This document shows positions 16,051-25,142 of a DNA stretch of 64,000 bases, in pieces. The DNA is from Gammaproteobacteria bacterium (lineage in GTDB: Bacteria; Pseudomonadota; Gammaproteobacteria; Enterobacterales; Alteromonadaceae): NCBI GenBank assembly GCA_018825965.1, contig JAHKAA010000043.1:62001-126000 (forward strand), read 5' to 3'. The number at the start of each line of letters is the position of its first letter. Within the stretch, counting starts at the first letter, position 1. Both the position numbers and the translations under genes were made by a program. The notes beneath the pieces were generated by a model, which saw only the letters and a program-made list of their open reading frames with translations, searched no databases and was not told the DNA's origin.

Positions 16051-17342
16051 TGTAGTTTCAGCCGTGGTCTGATGATTTTGTTGATTTTACCTATCACCGA
16101 AATCACTATAGTGCGGAACCAGCCGTGCAAAGCCACCTGGTGCATACGATAGAGCGAGATATAAGCCAGCCGTGCAATACGGCCTTCTATCATCATGGCG
16201 CCACCCACCAGATTGCCCATCAGATTACCCACAGTGCCAAAACGGCTTAACGAAATCAGTGAGCCGTGGTCTTTGTACTGGTAAGCCGATTGCGCTTTTC
16301 CGCTTAACGCCGCTGTTAGATTTTTTGCGACATGACTGGCCATCTGATGTGCCGATTGCGCCCGTGGTGGCACCCACTTGTTATCCGGCAACGGACAACC
16401 AGCACAATCGCCAATCACATAAATCTGACTGTCTATGCTGCTTTGTAATGTCGGCAATACCATCAGCTGATTAATACGGTTGGTTTCTAAACCATCTAAG
16501 TCTTTTAAGAAATCCGGTGCTTTAATACCAGCAGCCCAGACCATCAGCTCAGCTGGTAAATGTTCATCACCTAATTGCAGGCCATCTTCATCTGCTGCTG
16601 TAACTTTGGTATTGACCCGGACATCTACACCCAGTTTAAGTAATTCTTTGTGCGCTGCTGCGGCTATACGTTCTGGTAAGGCAGGTAAAATACGAGAGCC
16701 GGCTTCAATCACAGAGATTTTTAAGCGGTCCCGTTTCATATCGTTAAAGCCGTACAAATTCAGCTCTGCAGCTGCATGATGCAACTCTGCTGCCAGTTCA
16801 ACACCAGTAGCGCCTGCGCCTACTATGGCGATATTCAGGTTTTCTTTTGGATGCAAAGGCGAATTCAGTTTTAAATAGGCTTCAAGTAAACGACGATGGA
16901 AACGGTTGGCCTGAGCCGGGCTGTCGAGGAAAATACAGTGGTCCTGCACACCTGGGGTATTGAAGTGATTCGACACACTGCCAATAGCCAGCACCAGATA
17001 ATCGTAATGAATACGGCGCTCTTCCAGCACAACTTCGCCTGCTTCATCCAGCACAGGGGCTAAAGTGACCTGACGTTGTGTTCTGTCTAATCCGGTAAAG
17101 GTGCCCAGCTGAAAGTCAAAACCATGAGCTCTGGCATGAGCACGGTAAGTCACCTGATCAATATCCACATCCAGAGTACCGGTAGCGACTTCGTGTAATA
17201 AAGGTTTCCAGATATGAGTGGAGTTTCTGTCGATCAGGGTAATAGTTGCTTTGCCTTTGCGGCCAAATTTATTACCAAGGCGGGTTGCCAATTCCAGTCC
17301 ACCGGCACCACCACCAATGACTACGATCTGCGGGCTTGTCAT
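16047..17342 (-). CDS. ndh: type II NADH dehydrogenase
   Basis: A 431-residue FAD enzyme that oxidises NADH and reduces ubiquinone without proton pumping, bound peripherally to the inner membrane. The N-terminal IVVIGGGAGGLELATRLG is the FAD Rossmann motif; NIAIVGAGATGVELAAEL around residue 170-187 is the NADH-binding one; YVIGDCAGCP is the C-terminal FAD contact. ATG at 17342 (MTSPQIVV) was preferred; a GTG at 17357 is possible but lies right after the rho terminator U-run. It follows rho on the same strand but is separated by that terminator. Confidence 0.93.
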   Translation of the reverse strand: MTSPQIVVIGGGAGGLELATRLGNKFGRKGKATITLIDRNSTHIWKPLLHEVATGTLDVDIDQVTYRAHARAHGFDFQLGTFTGLDRTQRQVTLAPVLDEAGEVVLEERRIHYDYLVLAIGSVSNHFNTPGVQDHCIFLDSPAQANRFHRRLLEAYLKLNSPLHPKENLNIAIVGAGATGVELAAELHHAAAELNLYGFNDMKRDRLKISVIEAGSRILPALPERIAAAAHKELLKLGVDVRVNTKVTAADEDGLQLGDEHLPAELMVWAAGIKAPDFLKDLDGLETNRINQLMVLPTLQSSIDSQIYVIGDCAGCPLPDNKWVPPRAQSAHQMASHVAKNLTAALSGKAQSAYQYKDHGSLISLSRFGTVGNLMGNLVGGAMMIEGRIARLAYISLYRMHQVALHGWFRTIVISVIGKINKIIRPRLKLH

Positions 17343-17360
17343 CTGTTGTGTTCTCACATA

Positions 17361-17387
17361 AAAAAAACCGGCAAAGATGCCGGTTTT
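17361..17387 (-). terminator. intrinsic terminator of rho
   Basis: AAAACCGGC and GCCGGTTTT flank a short loop, and on the minus strand the stem is followed by a run of eight T residues. It separates rho from ndh. Confidence 0.85.
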
Positions 17388-17394
17388 CTGGGGA

Positions 17395-18663
17395 TTAACT
17401 ATTTTTTTGCCGTTTCATCGAATCAAAAAACTCGTCGTTGGTTTTGGTCATCGACAGTTTATCGATCAGGAATTCCATGCAATCTGTTTCATCCATTGGA
17501 TGCAGAATTTTGCGCAGGATCCACATTTTTTGCAGCTCTTCCGGAGAGGCCAGCAGTTCTTCACGACGTGTGCCTGAACGGTTAAATTCAATAGCAGGGA
17601 AAATACGACGTTCAGCAATTTTACGCGACAGGTGTAATTCCATATTACCTGTACCTTTAAATTCTTCGTAAATTACTTCATCCATCTTCGAGCCGGTATC
17701 AACCAAAGCAGTAGCGATAATGGTTAAGCTGCCACCTTCTTCCACGTTACGTGCCGCACCAAAAAAGCGTTTTGGTTTGTGTAAAGCATTGGCATCCACA
17801 CCACCTGTTAATACCTTGCCTGAGCTTGGGATCACAGTGTTGTAAGCCCGGGCTAAACGAGTGATGGAGTCGAGTAAAATGATCACGTCTTTTTTGTGTT
17901 CAACTAAACGCTTGGCTTTTTCGATCACCATTTCAGCAACCTGAACGTGACGGCTGGCAGGTTCGTCGAAGGTAGAAGCAACGACTTCACCTTTCACCAG
18001 ACGCTGCATCTCTGTCACTTCTTCCGGACGTTCGTCAATCAGCAAGACCATCAGCACACATTCAGGGTGATTGGCTGCTATAGACTGGGCAATGTTTTGC
18101 AACAGTATAGTTTTACCGGCTTTTGGCGGTGCCACAATCAAACCACGTTGACCACGGCCAATAGGCGAAGCCAAATCTAATACGCGTGCTGTGATGTCTT
18201 CTTTACTGCCGTTACCACGTTCCATCCGTAAACGGGAATTGGCGTGCAGCGGCGTTAAGTTTTCAAACAGAATTTTGTTACGTGCCTGCTCAGGGCGACC
18301 GAAGTTCACTTCGTTCACTTTTAGCAAAGCAAAATAACGTTCGCCTTCTTTTGGCGGGCGAATTAAGCCAGAAATGGTGTCACCAGTACGCAGGTTAAAG
18401 CGTCTGATTTGACTTGGAGAGACGTAAATGTCGTCCGGGCCAGCCAAATAGGAGCTGTCTGAAGAACGCAGGAAACCGAAGCCATCGGTCAGGATTTCAA
18501 CAACGCCGTCACCAAAAATCTCTTCGCCGTTTTTGGCGTGGGATTTCAGGATAGCGAAAATAATGTCTTGCTTACGCAAGCGGGCCATGTTTTCCAGGCC
18601 CATAGACTCGGCTAAATCAACCAGCTCGTTAATAGGCTTCAGTTTTAGTTCGGTTAAATGCAT
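17395..18663 (-). CDS. rho: transcription termination factor Rho
   Basis: Hexameric RNA-dependent ATPase that terminates transcription. The 422-residue sequence aligns throughout with E. coli Rho: N-terminal MGLENMARLRKQDIIFAILK, the RNA-binding GFGFLRSSDSSYLAGPDDIY, Walker A APPKAGKT at 178-185, LLIDERPEEVTEMQR and the R-loop region TGGVDANALHKPKRFFGAAR. Downstream of trxA on the same strand with about 190 bp between, as in E. coli where trxA precedes rho. The intervening leader is a plausible site for autoregulation, but no motif was identified there. Confidence 0.99.
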   Translation of the reverse strand: MHLTELKLKPINELVDLAESMGLENMARLRKQDIIFAILKSHAKNGEEIFGDGVVEILTDGFGFLRSSDSSYLAGPDDIYVSPSQIRRFNLRTGDTISGLIRPPKEGERYFALLKVNEVNFGRPEQARNKILFENLTPLHANSRLRMERGNGSKEDITARVLDLASPIGRGQRGLIVAPPKAGKTILLQNIAQSIAANHPECVLMVLLIDERPEEVTEMQRLVKGEVVASTFDEPASRHVQVAEMVIEKAKRLVEHKKDVIILLDSITRLARAYNTVIPSSGKVLTGGVDANALHKPKRFFGAARNVEEGGSLTIIATALVDTGSKMDEVIYEEFKGTGNMELHLSRKIAERRIFPAIEFNRSGTRREELLASPEELQKMWILRKILHPMDETDCMEFLIDKLSMTKTNDEFFDSMKRQKNS

Positions 18664-18819
18664 ATGATGGGTTCTTGTTGGTCAAACAGAATTAAATTGC
18701 TTACCGCTGATTAAAAGGAAGTTTGCTTAGGTTTAGTCAACGGAAAAGCGTGGTTACAGGGATTTGTTGCTGCGTTACACATTAGCAGGATAATTTTCAG
18801 TCGTCCAGCCGTAAAAAAG

Positions 18820-18847
18820 AAATGGCGCATTTTTTATGCGCCATTTT
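18820..18847 (-). terminator. intrinsic terminator of trxA
   Basis: AAATGGCGCAT and ATGCGCCATTT form an 11-bp stem; on the minus strand a T-rich stretch follows. It lies 9 bp after the trxA stop codon. Confidence 0.88.
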
Positions 18848-18855
18848 TTAATCAA

Positions 18856-19182
18856 CTAAATATTGCTGTCTAAAAACTCTTTTAACTGAGTTTTGGACAG
18901 AGCACCTACTTTCGTCGCTGCAACCTGACCGTTTTTAAATAACAGTAAAGTTGGGATACCACGAATACCAAATTTTGGTGGTGTGCCAGGGTTATGGTCA
19001 ATATTGACCTTAGCCACTGTGACTTTACCTGCGTATTCTTGTGCTACTTCGTTGAGGATAGGTGCAATCATTTTGCACGGACCACACCACTCAGCCCAAA
19101 AATCGACCAGAACAGGCTCAGCAGCTTTTAACACGTCGGTTTCGAAGCTGTCGTCTGACACCTGCAGAATATGTTCACTCAT
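18856..19182 (-). CDS. trxA: thioredoxin 1
   Basis: A 108-residue cytosolic disulfide reductant. The active site WCGPC is at residues 32-36 and the cis-proline region GIRGIPTLLLF follows as expected. Nearly collinear with E. coli TrxA. ATG at 19182 is preceded by GGAGAATGAA; a TTG four codons upstream overlaps this ribosome binding site and was rejected. Divergent from rhlB with an 98-bp shared promoter region. Confidence 0.98.
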   Translation of the reverse strand: MSEHILQVSDDSFETDVLKAAEPVLVDFWAEWCGPCKMIAPILNEVAQEYAGKVTVAKVNIDHNPGTPPKFGIRGIPTLLLFKNGQVAATKVGALSKTQLKEFLDSNI

Positions 19183-19280
19183 TTCATTCTCCAATTGCTT
19201 TGGGCGTAACTATAAAAAAGTATTGTCAATTTTATCCGGACTGTTTCTTATTGCAAGCGTAACGGTTATGCTAAGCGCGT

Positions 19281-20552
19281 ATGAATAAAACACACTTAAC
19301 TCAGCATAAATTTGCCGATTTCGCATTGGCTCCACAGGTTCTTGCCGCTTTGGCCGCGCAAGGTTATGACCATTGTACCCCAATCCAGGCTCAATGTTTG
19401 CCTCTTGCGTTAGCTGGCAAAGATATTGCGGGCCAGGCCCAAACCGGTACAGGTAAAACGCTCGCCTTTCTGACGGCAACTTTCCATCATTTGTTAACCC
19501 ACGAGCCTAAAGCCAAAGGTCAACCTCGTGCCATTATTATGGCTCCTACGCGCGAACTGGCGGTTCAGATCCATCACGACGCTCAGGCTTTAGCTAAAAC
19601 TTCAGGTTTGAAGCTTGCTCTGATTTATGGGGGCGAGGGTTATGATTCTCAACGCCAATTATTGGAACAAGGCCCGGATATTTTAATTGGCACTACAGGT
19701 CGCCTGATTGATTACTTAAAACAAGGCCTGTACGACCTGTCACAAATTCAGGTCGTGGTGCTGGATGAAGCCGATCGTATGTTCGATTTAGGTTTTATTA
19801 AAGATATCCGTTTTATGTTCCGTCGTATGCCGCCTGTGACTGAACGTTTGAGTTTATTGTTCTCTGCGACTTTGTCTTACAAGGTGCAGGAACTGGCGTT
19901 TGAACAGATGAACCAGCCCGTGCATATTCATGTGGCGCCTGAACAAATGACCGGCTCACTTATTTCCGAAGAATTATTTTATCCATCAGACGAACACAAA
20001 ATGAAACTGTTGCTGACGCTGATGGAAGAAGAATGGCCGGATAAAGCCATTGTTTTTGCCAATACCAAACATTGCTGTGAAGATATTCACGCCTGGCTGG
20101 AAGCTGATGGTCACCGTGTTGGTTTGCTGACAGGTGATGTGATCCAGAAAAAACGTTTACGTATTCTGGAAGATTTCACCAGCGGTAAACTGGATATTCT
20201 GGTTGCAACAGACGTTGCTGCCCGTGGTTTGCATATTCCTATGGTCAGTCATGTTTTTAACTACGACTTACCAGACGACTGTGAAGACTATGTGCACCGT
20301 ATTGGCCGTACTGGCCGCGCCGGTGAAAGTGGCAAAGCTATTAGTTTTGCCTGTGAGCGTTATGCACTGAATCTGACGGCTATCGAAGACTATATCCGCC
20401 ATGTGATCCCAGTGACTCAATACGATACTACTGCCTTGCTGGAAGATTTGACTGTGCCAAAACCACGGGTCAGACGTCGTCCGGGACAAGCCCGCAGTGG
20501 TGGACGGCCGAATCAGAATGGGCCAAGAAACCCACGTAGCCGCCCGCGCTAA
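19281..20552 (+). CDS. rhlB: ATP-dependent RNA helicase RhlB
   Basis: A 423-residue DEAD-box helicase; in E. coli RhlB is the helicase of the RNA degradosome. Motifs visible: TPIQ at 33-36, AQTGTGKT at 53-60, PTRELAVQ near 89, DEAD at 162-165, SAT at 195-197, and HRIGRTGRAG in the C-terminal half. The N-terminus MNKTHLTQHKFADFAL matches RhlB specifically. The C-tail is basic (PRVRRRPGQARSGGRP), consistent with RNA binding. It heads a two-gene unit with gppA, as in E. coli. Confidence 0.97.
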   Translation: MNKTHLTQHKFADFALAPQVLAALAAQGYDHCTPIQAQCLPLALAGKDIAGQAQTGTGKTLAFLTATFHHLLTHEPKAKGQPRAIIMAPTRELAVQIHHDAQALAKTSGLKLALIYGGEGYDSQRQLLEQGPDILIGTTGRLIDYLKQGLYDLSQIQVVVLDEADRMFDLGFIKDIRFMFRRMPPVTERLSLLFSATLSYKVQELAFEQMNQPVHIHVAPEQMTGSLISEELFYPSDEHKMKLLLTLMEEEWPDKAIVFANTKHCCEDIHAWLEADGHRVGLLTGDVIQKKRLRILEDFTSGKLDILVATDVAARGLHIPMVSHVFNYDLPDDCEDYVHRIGRTGRAGESGKAISFACERYALNLTAIEDYIRHVIPVTQYDTTALLEDLTVPKPRVRRRPGQARSGGRPNQNGPRNPRSRPR

Positions 20553-20556
20553 GTCT

Positions 20557-22062
20557 ATGGACGGCGCAGGAAAACCGACACAGCATAATGATATTTATGC
20601 TGTGATTGATCTTGGCTCCAATAGCTTTCACATGTTGATGGTGAAAGTGGTTGGAGGCAGCGTCCAGGTGATAGGCCGGGTTAAACGTAAAGTGCGCCTG
20701 GCCGCAGGTTTAAATGATAGTTTAGTCTTAAGCAAACAAGCCATGACCCGGGGTTGGGAATGCCTGGCTTTGTTTGCTGAACGCCTGCAAGATATTCCAT
20801 CTTCCAACATCCGTATCGTTGGTACTGCCACACTGCGGTTGGCCCGCAACGTCAAAACTTTTTTGACCGAAGCTGAAGCTATTTTAGGTCAGCCTATTGA
20901 AGTGATCTCAGGCGAAGACGAAGCCCGTATTATTTATCAGGGTGTGGCTCATACTTCCAATTGTGATTCGAACCGTCTGGTGATCGACATAGGCGGGGCT
21001 TCAACCGAAGTTGTGGTTGGGCAGGGCTTTCAGCCGATTTTGTTATCCAGCCTGCATATGGGCTGCGTGACTTTTCTTGAACGTTATTTTGAAAATAACG
21101 AATTAAGTGAAGCCAACTTTAATGCTGCTATTGCTGCTGCGGAACATGAAATCCGCACTATCAGCGAGCAGTATCTGGCTCAGGGCTGGCAAAATGCTGT
21201 TGGGGCTTCCGGCACAGTGCAGGCAATGCAGGAAATTTTAGTAGGTCAGGGCAAAGATGAGGTCATCACTTTGCCGCGACTGGAAGCCATTATGCAGCAG
21301 GCTTTGGCCTGTGGTCATATGGACCAGCTGAATTTGCCGGGTTTGGCGCAGGAACGTAAACAAGTCTTCCCTTCCGGAGTCGCCATTTTAATCGCATTAT
21401 TCCGGGTGCTGAATATCAGTGGCATGACTTTATCCGGCGGTGCTTTGCGTGAAGGCGTGTTGTATAGCATGTTACCTCAGTTGCAGCATCAGGATGTGCG
21501 TGCCCGCACTATGCAAAGCATGATGGTGCGTTATTACATCGACCAGCAACATGCTGAACGGGTGGCCGATATGGCTGCTACTTTGGCAGACCAGCTGCAT
21601 CAGCAGTGGAATTTGTCTAATTTTGAAGGTTTAGCCATGTTGCGCTCTGGTGCTTTATTGCATGAACTGGGCCTGTTGATCGAATACAAAAACCATCATC
21701 ATCATGGTGCTTATGTGATCAGTCACGCCGAACTGCCGGGTTTCACCCGCGCTCAGCAACAACTGCTGATGGCGCTGGTGTATAACCACAGAGCGGATAT
21801 TCACAAAGAAATTTTGTCAAAACAAACCATGACCTCAGTTTTGCTGGCGGTACGGTTAACCCGTTTATTACGCTTGTCGGTGATTTTGTCGATGCGGCGT
21901 CGTCACGAAGTATTACCTGAAGTACAAATTACGGCTCAGGCTGAAGCTTTGACTTTAACTTTGCCGTCAGGCTGGCTGGATCATCATCCGTTGATGCGCG
22001 CTGAGCTGGAACAGGAAGTCTTGTATCAGCAGCAGGCAGGCTGGCAGCTGACTATAGCATAA
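20557..22062 (+). CDS. gppA: guanosine-5'-triphosphate,3'-diphosphate pyrophosphatase / exopolyphosphatase
   Basis: About 501 residues of the Ppx/GppA family. The phosphate-binding segments of the sugar kinase/Hsp70 fold are clear: YAVIDLGSNSFHMLMV at the N-terminus, RIVGTATLRLARN, LVIDIGGASTEVV, and GASGTVQAMQE. The C-terminal HD-like helical domain follows. GppA converts pppGpp to ppGpp in the stringent response; family members also degrade polyphosphate, and sequence alone does not separate the two. ATG at 20557 lies 4 bp after the rhlB stop; a longer frame from 20497 would overlap rhlB. Synteny with rhlB favours GppA. Confidence 0.93.
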   Translation: MDGAGKPTQHNDIYAVIDLGSNSFHMLMVKVVGGSVQVIGRVKRKVRLAAGLNDSLVLSKQAMTRGWECLALFAERLQDIPSSNIRIVGTATLRLARNVKTFLTEAEAILGQPIEVISGEDEARIIYQGVAHTSNCDSNRLVIDIGGASTEVVVGQGFQPILLSSLHMGCVTFLERYFENNELSEANFNAAIAAAEHEIRTISEQYLAQGWQNAVGASGTVQAMQEILVGQGKDEVITLPRLEAIMQQALACGHMDQLNLPGLAQERKQVFPSGVAILIALFRVLNISGMTLSGGALREGVLYSMLPQLQHQDVRARTMQSMMVRYYIDQQHAERVADMAATLADQLHQQWNLSNFEGLAMLRSGALLHELGLLIEYKNHHHHGAYVISHAELPGFTRAQQQLLMALVYNHRADIHKEILSKQTMTSVLLAVRLTRLLRLSVILSMRRRHEVLPEVQITAQAEALTLTLPSGWLDHHPLMRAELEQEVLYQQQAGWQLTIA

Positions 22063-22088
22063 AGGGTCAGAGTGTTGGCCCTGACCCT
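22063..22088. terminator. probable hairpin terminator between gppA and hemB
   Basis: AGGGTCAG and CTGACCCT form an 8-bp stem between the convergent gppA and hemB genes. There is no clear U-run on either side, so its strength is uncertain. Confidence 0.45.
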
Positions 22089-22095
22089 GTGGGTG

Positions 22096-23100
22096 TTATT
22101 GCTGTAACCAAATAGCAGCTTTTTTCGCAAAATACGTCAGAATGCCATCTGCACCTGCACGTTTAAAGGCTAATAACGACTCCATCACTATGGCTTCTTC
22201 AGCCAGCCAGCCGTTTTGAATGGCGGCCATATGCATGGCATATTCGCCACTGACCTGGTAGGCAAAAGTAGGTACACCAAATTCGTCTTTAACCCGACGC
22301 ACTATGTCCAGATAAGGCATACCTGGTTTTACCATCACCATATCGGCGCCTTCTTCCAGATCTAAGGCGACTTCACGTAAAGCTTCGTCACTGTTGGCCG
22401 GGTCCATCTGGTACGACTTTTTATTGCCGCCTTTTAAGTTACCGGCAGAGCCTACTGCATCCCGGAAGGGGCCGTAATAAGATGAAGCGTATTTGGCTGA
22501 GTAGGCCATGATTTTGGTATTTACATAACCTTCGGCTTCCAGGGCTGAGCGGATAGCGCCAATACGGCCATCCATCATGTCAGAGGGGGCCACTATGTCT
22601 GCACCTGCTTCGGCATGGGACAAGGCCTGTTTCACCAGTATGTCAGTGGTGATGTCGTTCAGCACATAACCCTCTTCATCAATAATGCCGTCCTGACCAT
22701 GAGTAGTAAAAGGGTCTAAGGCGACATCTGTGATCACACCCAGCTCTGGTACATGTTGTTTTAACATTCGCACAGCACGTTGTGCCAGAGCTTCAGGGTT
22801 ATAAGCTTCTTCTGCCAGCAGCGATTTTTTTTCAGCCGCAGTGACAGGAAAGAGGGCGATAGCAGGAATGCCTAAGGCGACCAGTTCTTTTGCTTCTTCC
22901 AGCAACAAATCCAAAGATAAACGTTCAATGCCCGGCATTGAAGCAATGACCTGGCGTTGATTTTCGCCTTCTACAATAAAGATCGGATAAATCAAATCGT
23001 CGACAGTAACCCGGTTTTCTGCCATTAAACGGCGGCTGAAATCGGACTGGCGCATACGGCGCAAGCGGCTGGCAGGGAAATATTCGTTAAACTGACTCAT
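22096..23100 (-). CDS. hemB: porphobilinogen synthase (delta-aminolevulinate dehydratase)
   Basis: A 334-residue enzyme condensing two 5-aminolevulinates to porphobilinogen for haem. The Schiff-base lysines are K203 (AYSAKYASSYYG) and K258 (VMVKPGMPY). The metal-site region DVALDPFTTHGQDG (125-138) has no cysteines, which is the magnesium/potassium-dependent type seen in Pseudomonas rather than the zinc type. Last gene of the long ubi-tat operon; its start overlaps the upstream diguanylate cyclase gene by 14 bp. Confidence 0.97.
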   Translation of the reverse strand: MSQFNEYFPASRLRRMRQSDFSRRLMAENRVTVDDLIYPIFIVEGENQRQVIASMPGIERLSLDLLLEEAKELVALGIPAIALFPVTAAEKKSLLAEEAYNPEALAQRAVRMLKQHVPELGVITDVALDPFTTHGQDGIIDEEGYVLNDITTDILVKQALSHAEAGADIVAPSDMMDGRIGAIRSALEAEGYVNTKIMAYSAKYASSYYGPFRDAVGSAGNLKGGNKKSYQMDPANSDEALREVALDLEEGADMVMVKPGMPYLDIVRRVKDEFGVPTFAYQVSGEYAMHMAAIQNGWLAEEAIVMESLLAFKRAGADGILTYFAKKAAIWLQQ

Positions 23101-23854
23101 CTGGAGTTTCCTGTTCTGAGATCACTGACTGACTCAAGGCAGAACATACCACCTTGTTTCGACCTTCATTTTTTGCCTGATAAAGTGCGGTATCTGCCGC
23201 TTGAATATAATCAGCACTGCTGCTGTTAATTTCAGCCACTGCAGCGTAACAGCCAATACTGACGGTGACTGAGAGTTCCAGCTCTTCGTATTGAATGTGC
23301 TGATCTGCCAGACTAAGGCGCAGTTGTTCTGCCAGTATCATGGCACCTTCGTGATCGGTATTAGGCAAAATAATGGCAAACTCTTCGCCGCCATAACGGC
23401 ATAAATGATCGGTGCTACGTTTGAGTTCTTGTTGCAGGCCGTTGGCCACTTCTTTAATGACTAAATCACCCACCAGATGGCCGTGGTTGTCATTGATGGC
23501 TTTAAAATGATCAATATCGATCATCAGTAAGCCCAAAGTGCTGCGCTCGCGGCGGCTGCGTTTAAGTTCAGCACTGAACTTTTGATCAAAAAAGGCTCTG
23601 TTGCGTACACCAGTTAAGGCATCGCGTGTATTTTGTTGTTCCAGCTGTTTATTTTTATCAGCCAGCTCTGTCAGGGTAATTTGCAGCTCAAGAGTGCGCT
23701 GCTGAATACTGTCTTCCAGTTGATCGGCAACATTGAGCTGCCATTTTTTCTGCTGCAGGTAAAACATCAACCAGGCGAATAGAGCAGTCAACACCACGCC
23801 ACCGCTGAATCCGATCAGTAACTGCTGCCAGTTCAGCTGTAGCCATTGCATCAT
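23087..23854 (-). CDS. membrane-anchored diguanylate cyclase (GGDEF)
   Basis: A 255-residue protein: one N-terminal membrane segment (LLIGFSGGVVLTALFAWLMF), a coiled-coil linker around residues 40-75, and a GGDEF domain. DIDHFKAINDNHGHLVGD and GGEEF (155-159) are intact, and RSTD (146-149) five residues upstream matches the product-inhibition I-site. It should make cyclic di-GMP. The ATG at 23854 overlaps the tatD stop (ATGA), implying coupled translation. Its place between tatD and hemB is unusual compared with E. coli; no functional link is obvious. Confidence 0.9.
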   Translation of the reverse strand: MMQWLQLNWQQLLIGFSGGVVLTALFAWLMFYLQQKKWQLNVADQLEDSIQQRTLELQITLTELADKNKQLEQQNTRDALTGVRNRAFFDQKFSAELKRSRRERSTLGLLMIDIDHFKAINDNHGHLVGDLVIKEVANGLQQELKRSTDHLCRYGGEEFAIILPNTDHEGAMILAEQLRLSLADQHIQYEELELSVTVSIGCYAAVAEINSSSADYIQAADTALYQAKNEGRNKVVCSALSQSVISEQETPDESV

Positions 23855-24651
23855 AGGGAGTGCCCGTCTGGGGTGATCTGAAACAGCTTCAGGCAATTTC
23901 TTCTGCTATGCAGGGCTATATCTTCAAGGCTATGTCCTGTCAGACTGGAAAGCTGAGCGGCAATTTCAGGCAAAAACGCTGGTTCATTGCGGCGGGATTT
24001 AGGTTTGTTGGTCATAGTTTTAGGCAATAAAAAAGGCGCGTCAGTTTCCAGTATTAACCTGTCCAGCGGCAAGTAGCTGACGGCCTCCATCAGGGCTTGT
24101 CCTCTGTTGCTGTCGCATAACCAGCCGGTAATGCCAATATAAAGACCTAAATCCAGATAAGCCTTTAGCTGGCTTGTATCGCCCGTAAAACAATGGGCTA
24201 TGCCAGTTAAACCAGCATAGCGTTGCAGTAAGGCAATTTGAGTAGAAAAGGCCGCACGTTCATGCAAATAAACTGGCTTTTGGTGCCGGCTTGCCAGTTG
24301 TAACTGAGTTTCAAACACCTGAATTTGTTGTTCTGGTGTTGAAAAGTTCCGATCGAAATCTAAACCGCATTCACCTACAGCTACTACTGCAGGCGATCGC
24401 AACAAAACTTCAATCTGCTCTTGCCAGTCAGAGCAGACAGCTCCGGCATAATGCGGATGAACACCAGCAGTGCAATAAAGAGCTGGATGATTCAGGCAAT
24501 AGTCTGTATTCAGAGTGCTTTCAGCAACATCGCTGCTGATCAATAACAACTCTGATACCTGGCTGTTTCTGGCGTGTTGCACTACAGCGTCACGATCACT
24601 GTGAAAGCGGTCGCTGAATAAATTGACGCCTGCATCAAACCAGAGCGGCAT
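23851..24651 (-). CDS. tatD: TatD family metal-dependent hydrolase/DNase
   Basis: A 266-residue TIM-barrel metallohydrolase. Visible motifs: CTAGVHPHYA, VGECGLDFDRNF, PVYLHERAAF, GIAHCFTG and LETDAPFLLP, which together carry the TatD metal ligands. TatD-family proteins are 3'-5' exonucleases; a direct role in protein export is not required. ATG at 24651 lies 1 bp past the stop of the preceding gene (TAATATG); a GTG at 24663 is an alternative. The first part of the usual family N-terminal His motif is replaced by DAGVN, as in E. coli TatD (DIGVN). Confidence 0.92.
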   Translation of the reverse strand: MPLWFDAGVNLFSDRFHSDRDAVVQHARNSQVSELLLISSDVAESTLNTDYCLNHPALYCTAGVHPHYAGAVCSDWQEQIEVLLRSPAVVAVGECGLDFDRNFSTPEQQIQVFETQLQLASRHQKPVYLHERAAFSTQIALLQRYAGLTGIAHCFTGDTSQLKAYLDLGLYIGITGWLCDSNRGQALMEAVSYLPLDRLILETDAPFLLPKTMTNKPKSRRNEPAFLPEIAAQLSSLTGHSLEDIALHSRRNCLKLFQITPDGHSL

Positions 24652-24652
24652 A

Positions 24653-25141
24653 TTACTTTTCACGTATCACTCTGGTTTTGCGGTTGGTGCCTTCTTTGTT
24701 CATAAAAAATGAATTCATCATGCCACGTTCCACTATATAAACGCTGCCTTCAGATGCCTGAAAAACATCTTTGGAAGTTTGGCGCCAAACCTGGCCATTT
24801 TCAAAGGTAAACACCATCAGGCCCTGTTTGTTGGTTGTTACTTTTTGCAGAACCAGTGACATTGTATCGGCTGAGGTTTCAGCTTTGGCTTTCTGAATTT
24901 TACGTTCAAGACCAAAGTCGTCCGCTGTGTTTGCGACCACAGCAGTCTGAGTACTGATCGCGCTGTCTGCAGCGCTTGTCGTTTTAGCATAAGCTGCAGC
25001 AGAGGCTGTATTCATTTTGTCGTAACAAACTAATCGCTGCAGATCATTACTGATGCTGCGGCACTGAGTCAGCTGCACAGATAAATCAGCGGCATACAAA
25101 GCAGGGGCAAACAATGCAAATAAGGCGAGCGCTTTTTTCAT
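24653..25141 (-). CDS. periplasmic protein with CRSI..LVCYD motif, unknown function
   Basis: A 162-residue protein starting MKKALALFALFAPALYAADL, a clear signal peptide. The mature N-terminus has QCRSISNDLQRLVCYDKM: two cysteines spaced as in many small periplasmic proteins and TagO-like proteins of type VI secretion, where they form a disulfide. The C-terminal part (LVFTFENGQVWRQTS-like strands, and VYIVERGMMNSFFMNKEG) suggests a small beta-domain. It is embedded between tatC and tatD with 1-2 bp spacing, so it is co-translated with the Tat genes. The function is unknown. A longer frame from 25219 overlaps tatC and has no ribosome binding site or signal peptide. Confidence 0.75.
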   Translation of the reverse strand: MKKALALFALFAPALYAADLSVQLTQCRSISNDLQRLVCYDKMNTASAAAYAKTTSAADSAISTQTAVVANTADDFGLERKIQKAKAETSADTMSLVLQKVTTNKQGLMVFTFENGQVWRQTSKDVFQASEGSVYIVERGMMNSFFMNKEGTNRKTRVIREK

Positions 25142-25142
25142 T

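Noticed and set aside
22063..22088. Possible riboswitch or strong terminator at the hemB/gppA junction
   Set aside because: It is only a short stem without a U-run; kept as a weak terminator call and not raised as a finding.
22096..23100. HemB without zinc cysteines as a novelty
   Set aside because: The cysteine-free magnesium-type active site is well known in pseudomonads and other gammaproteobacteria.
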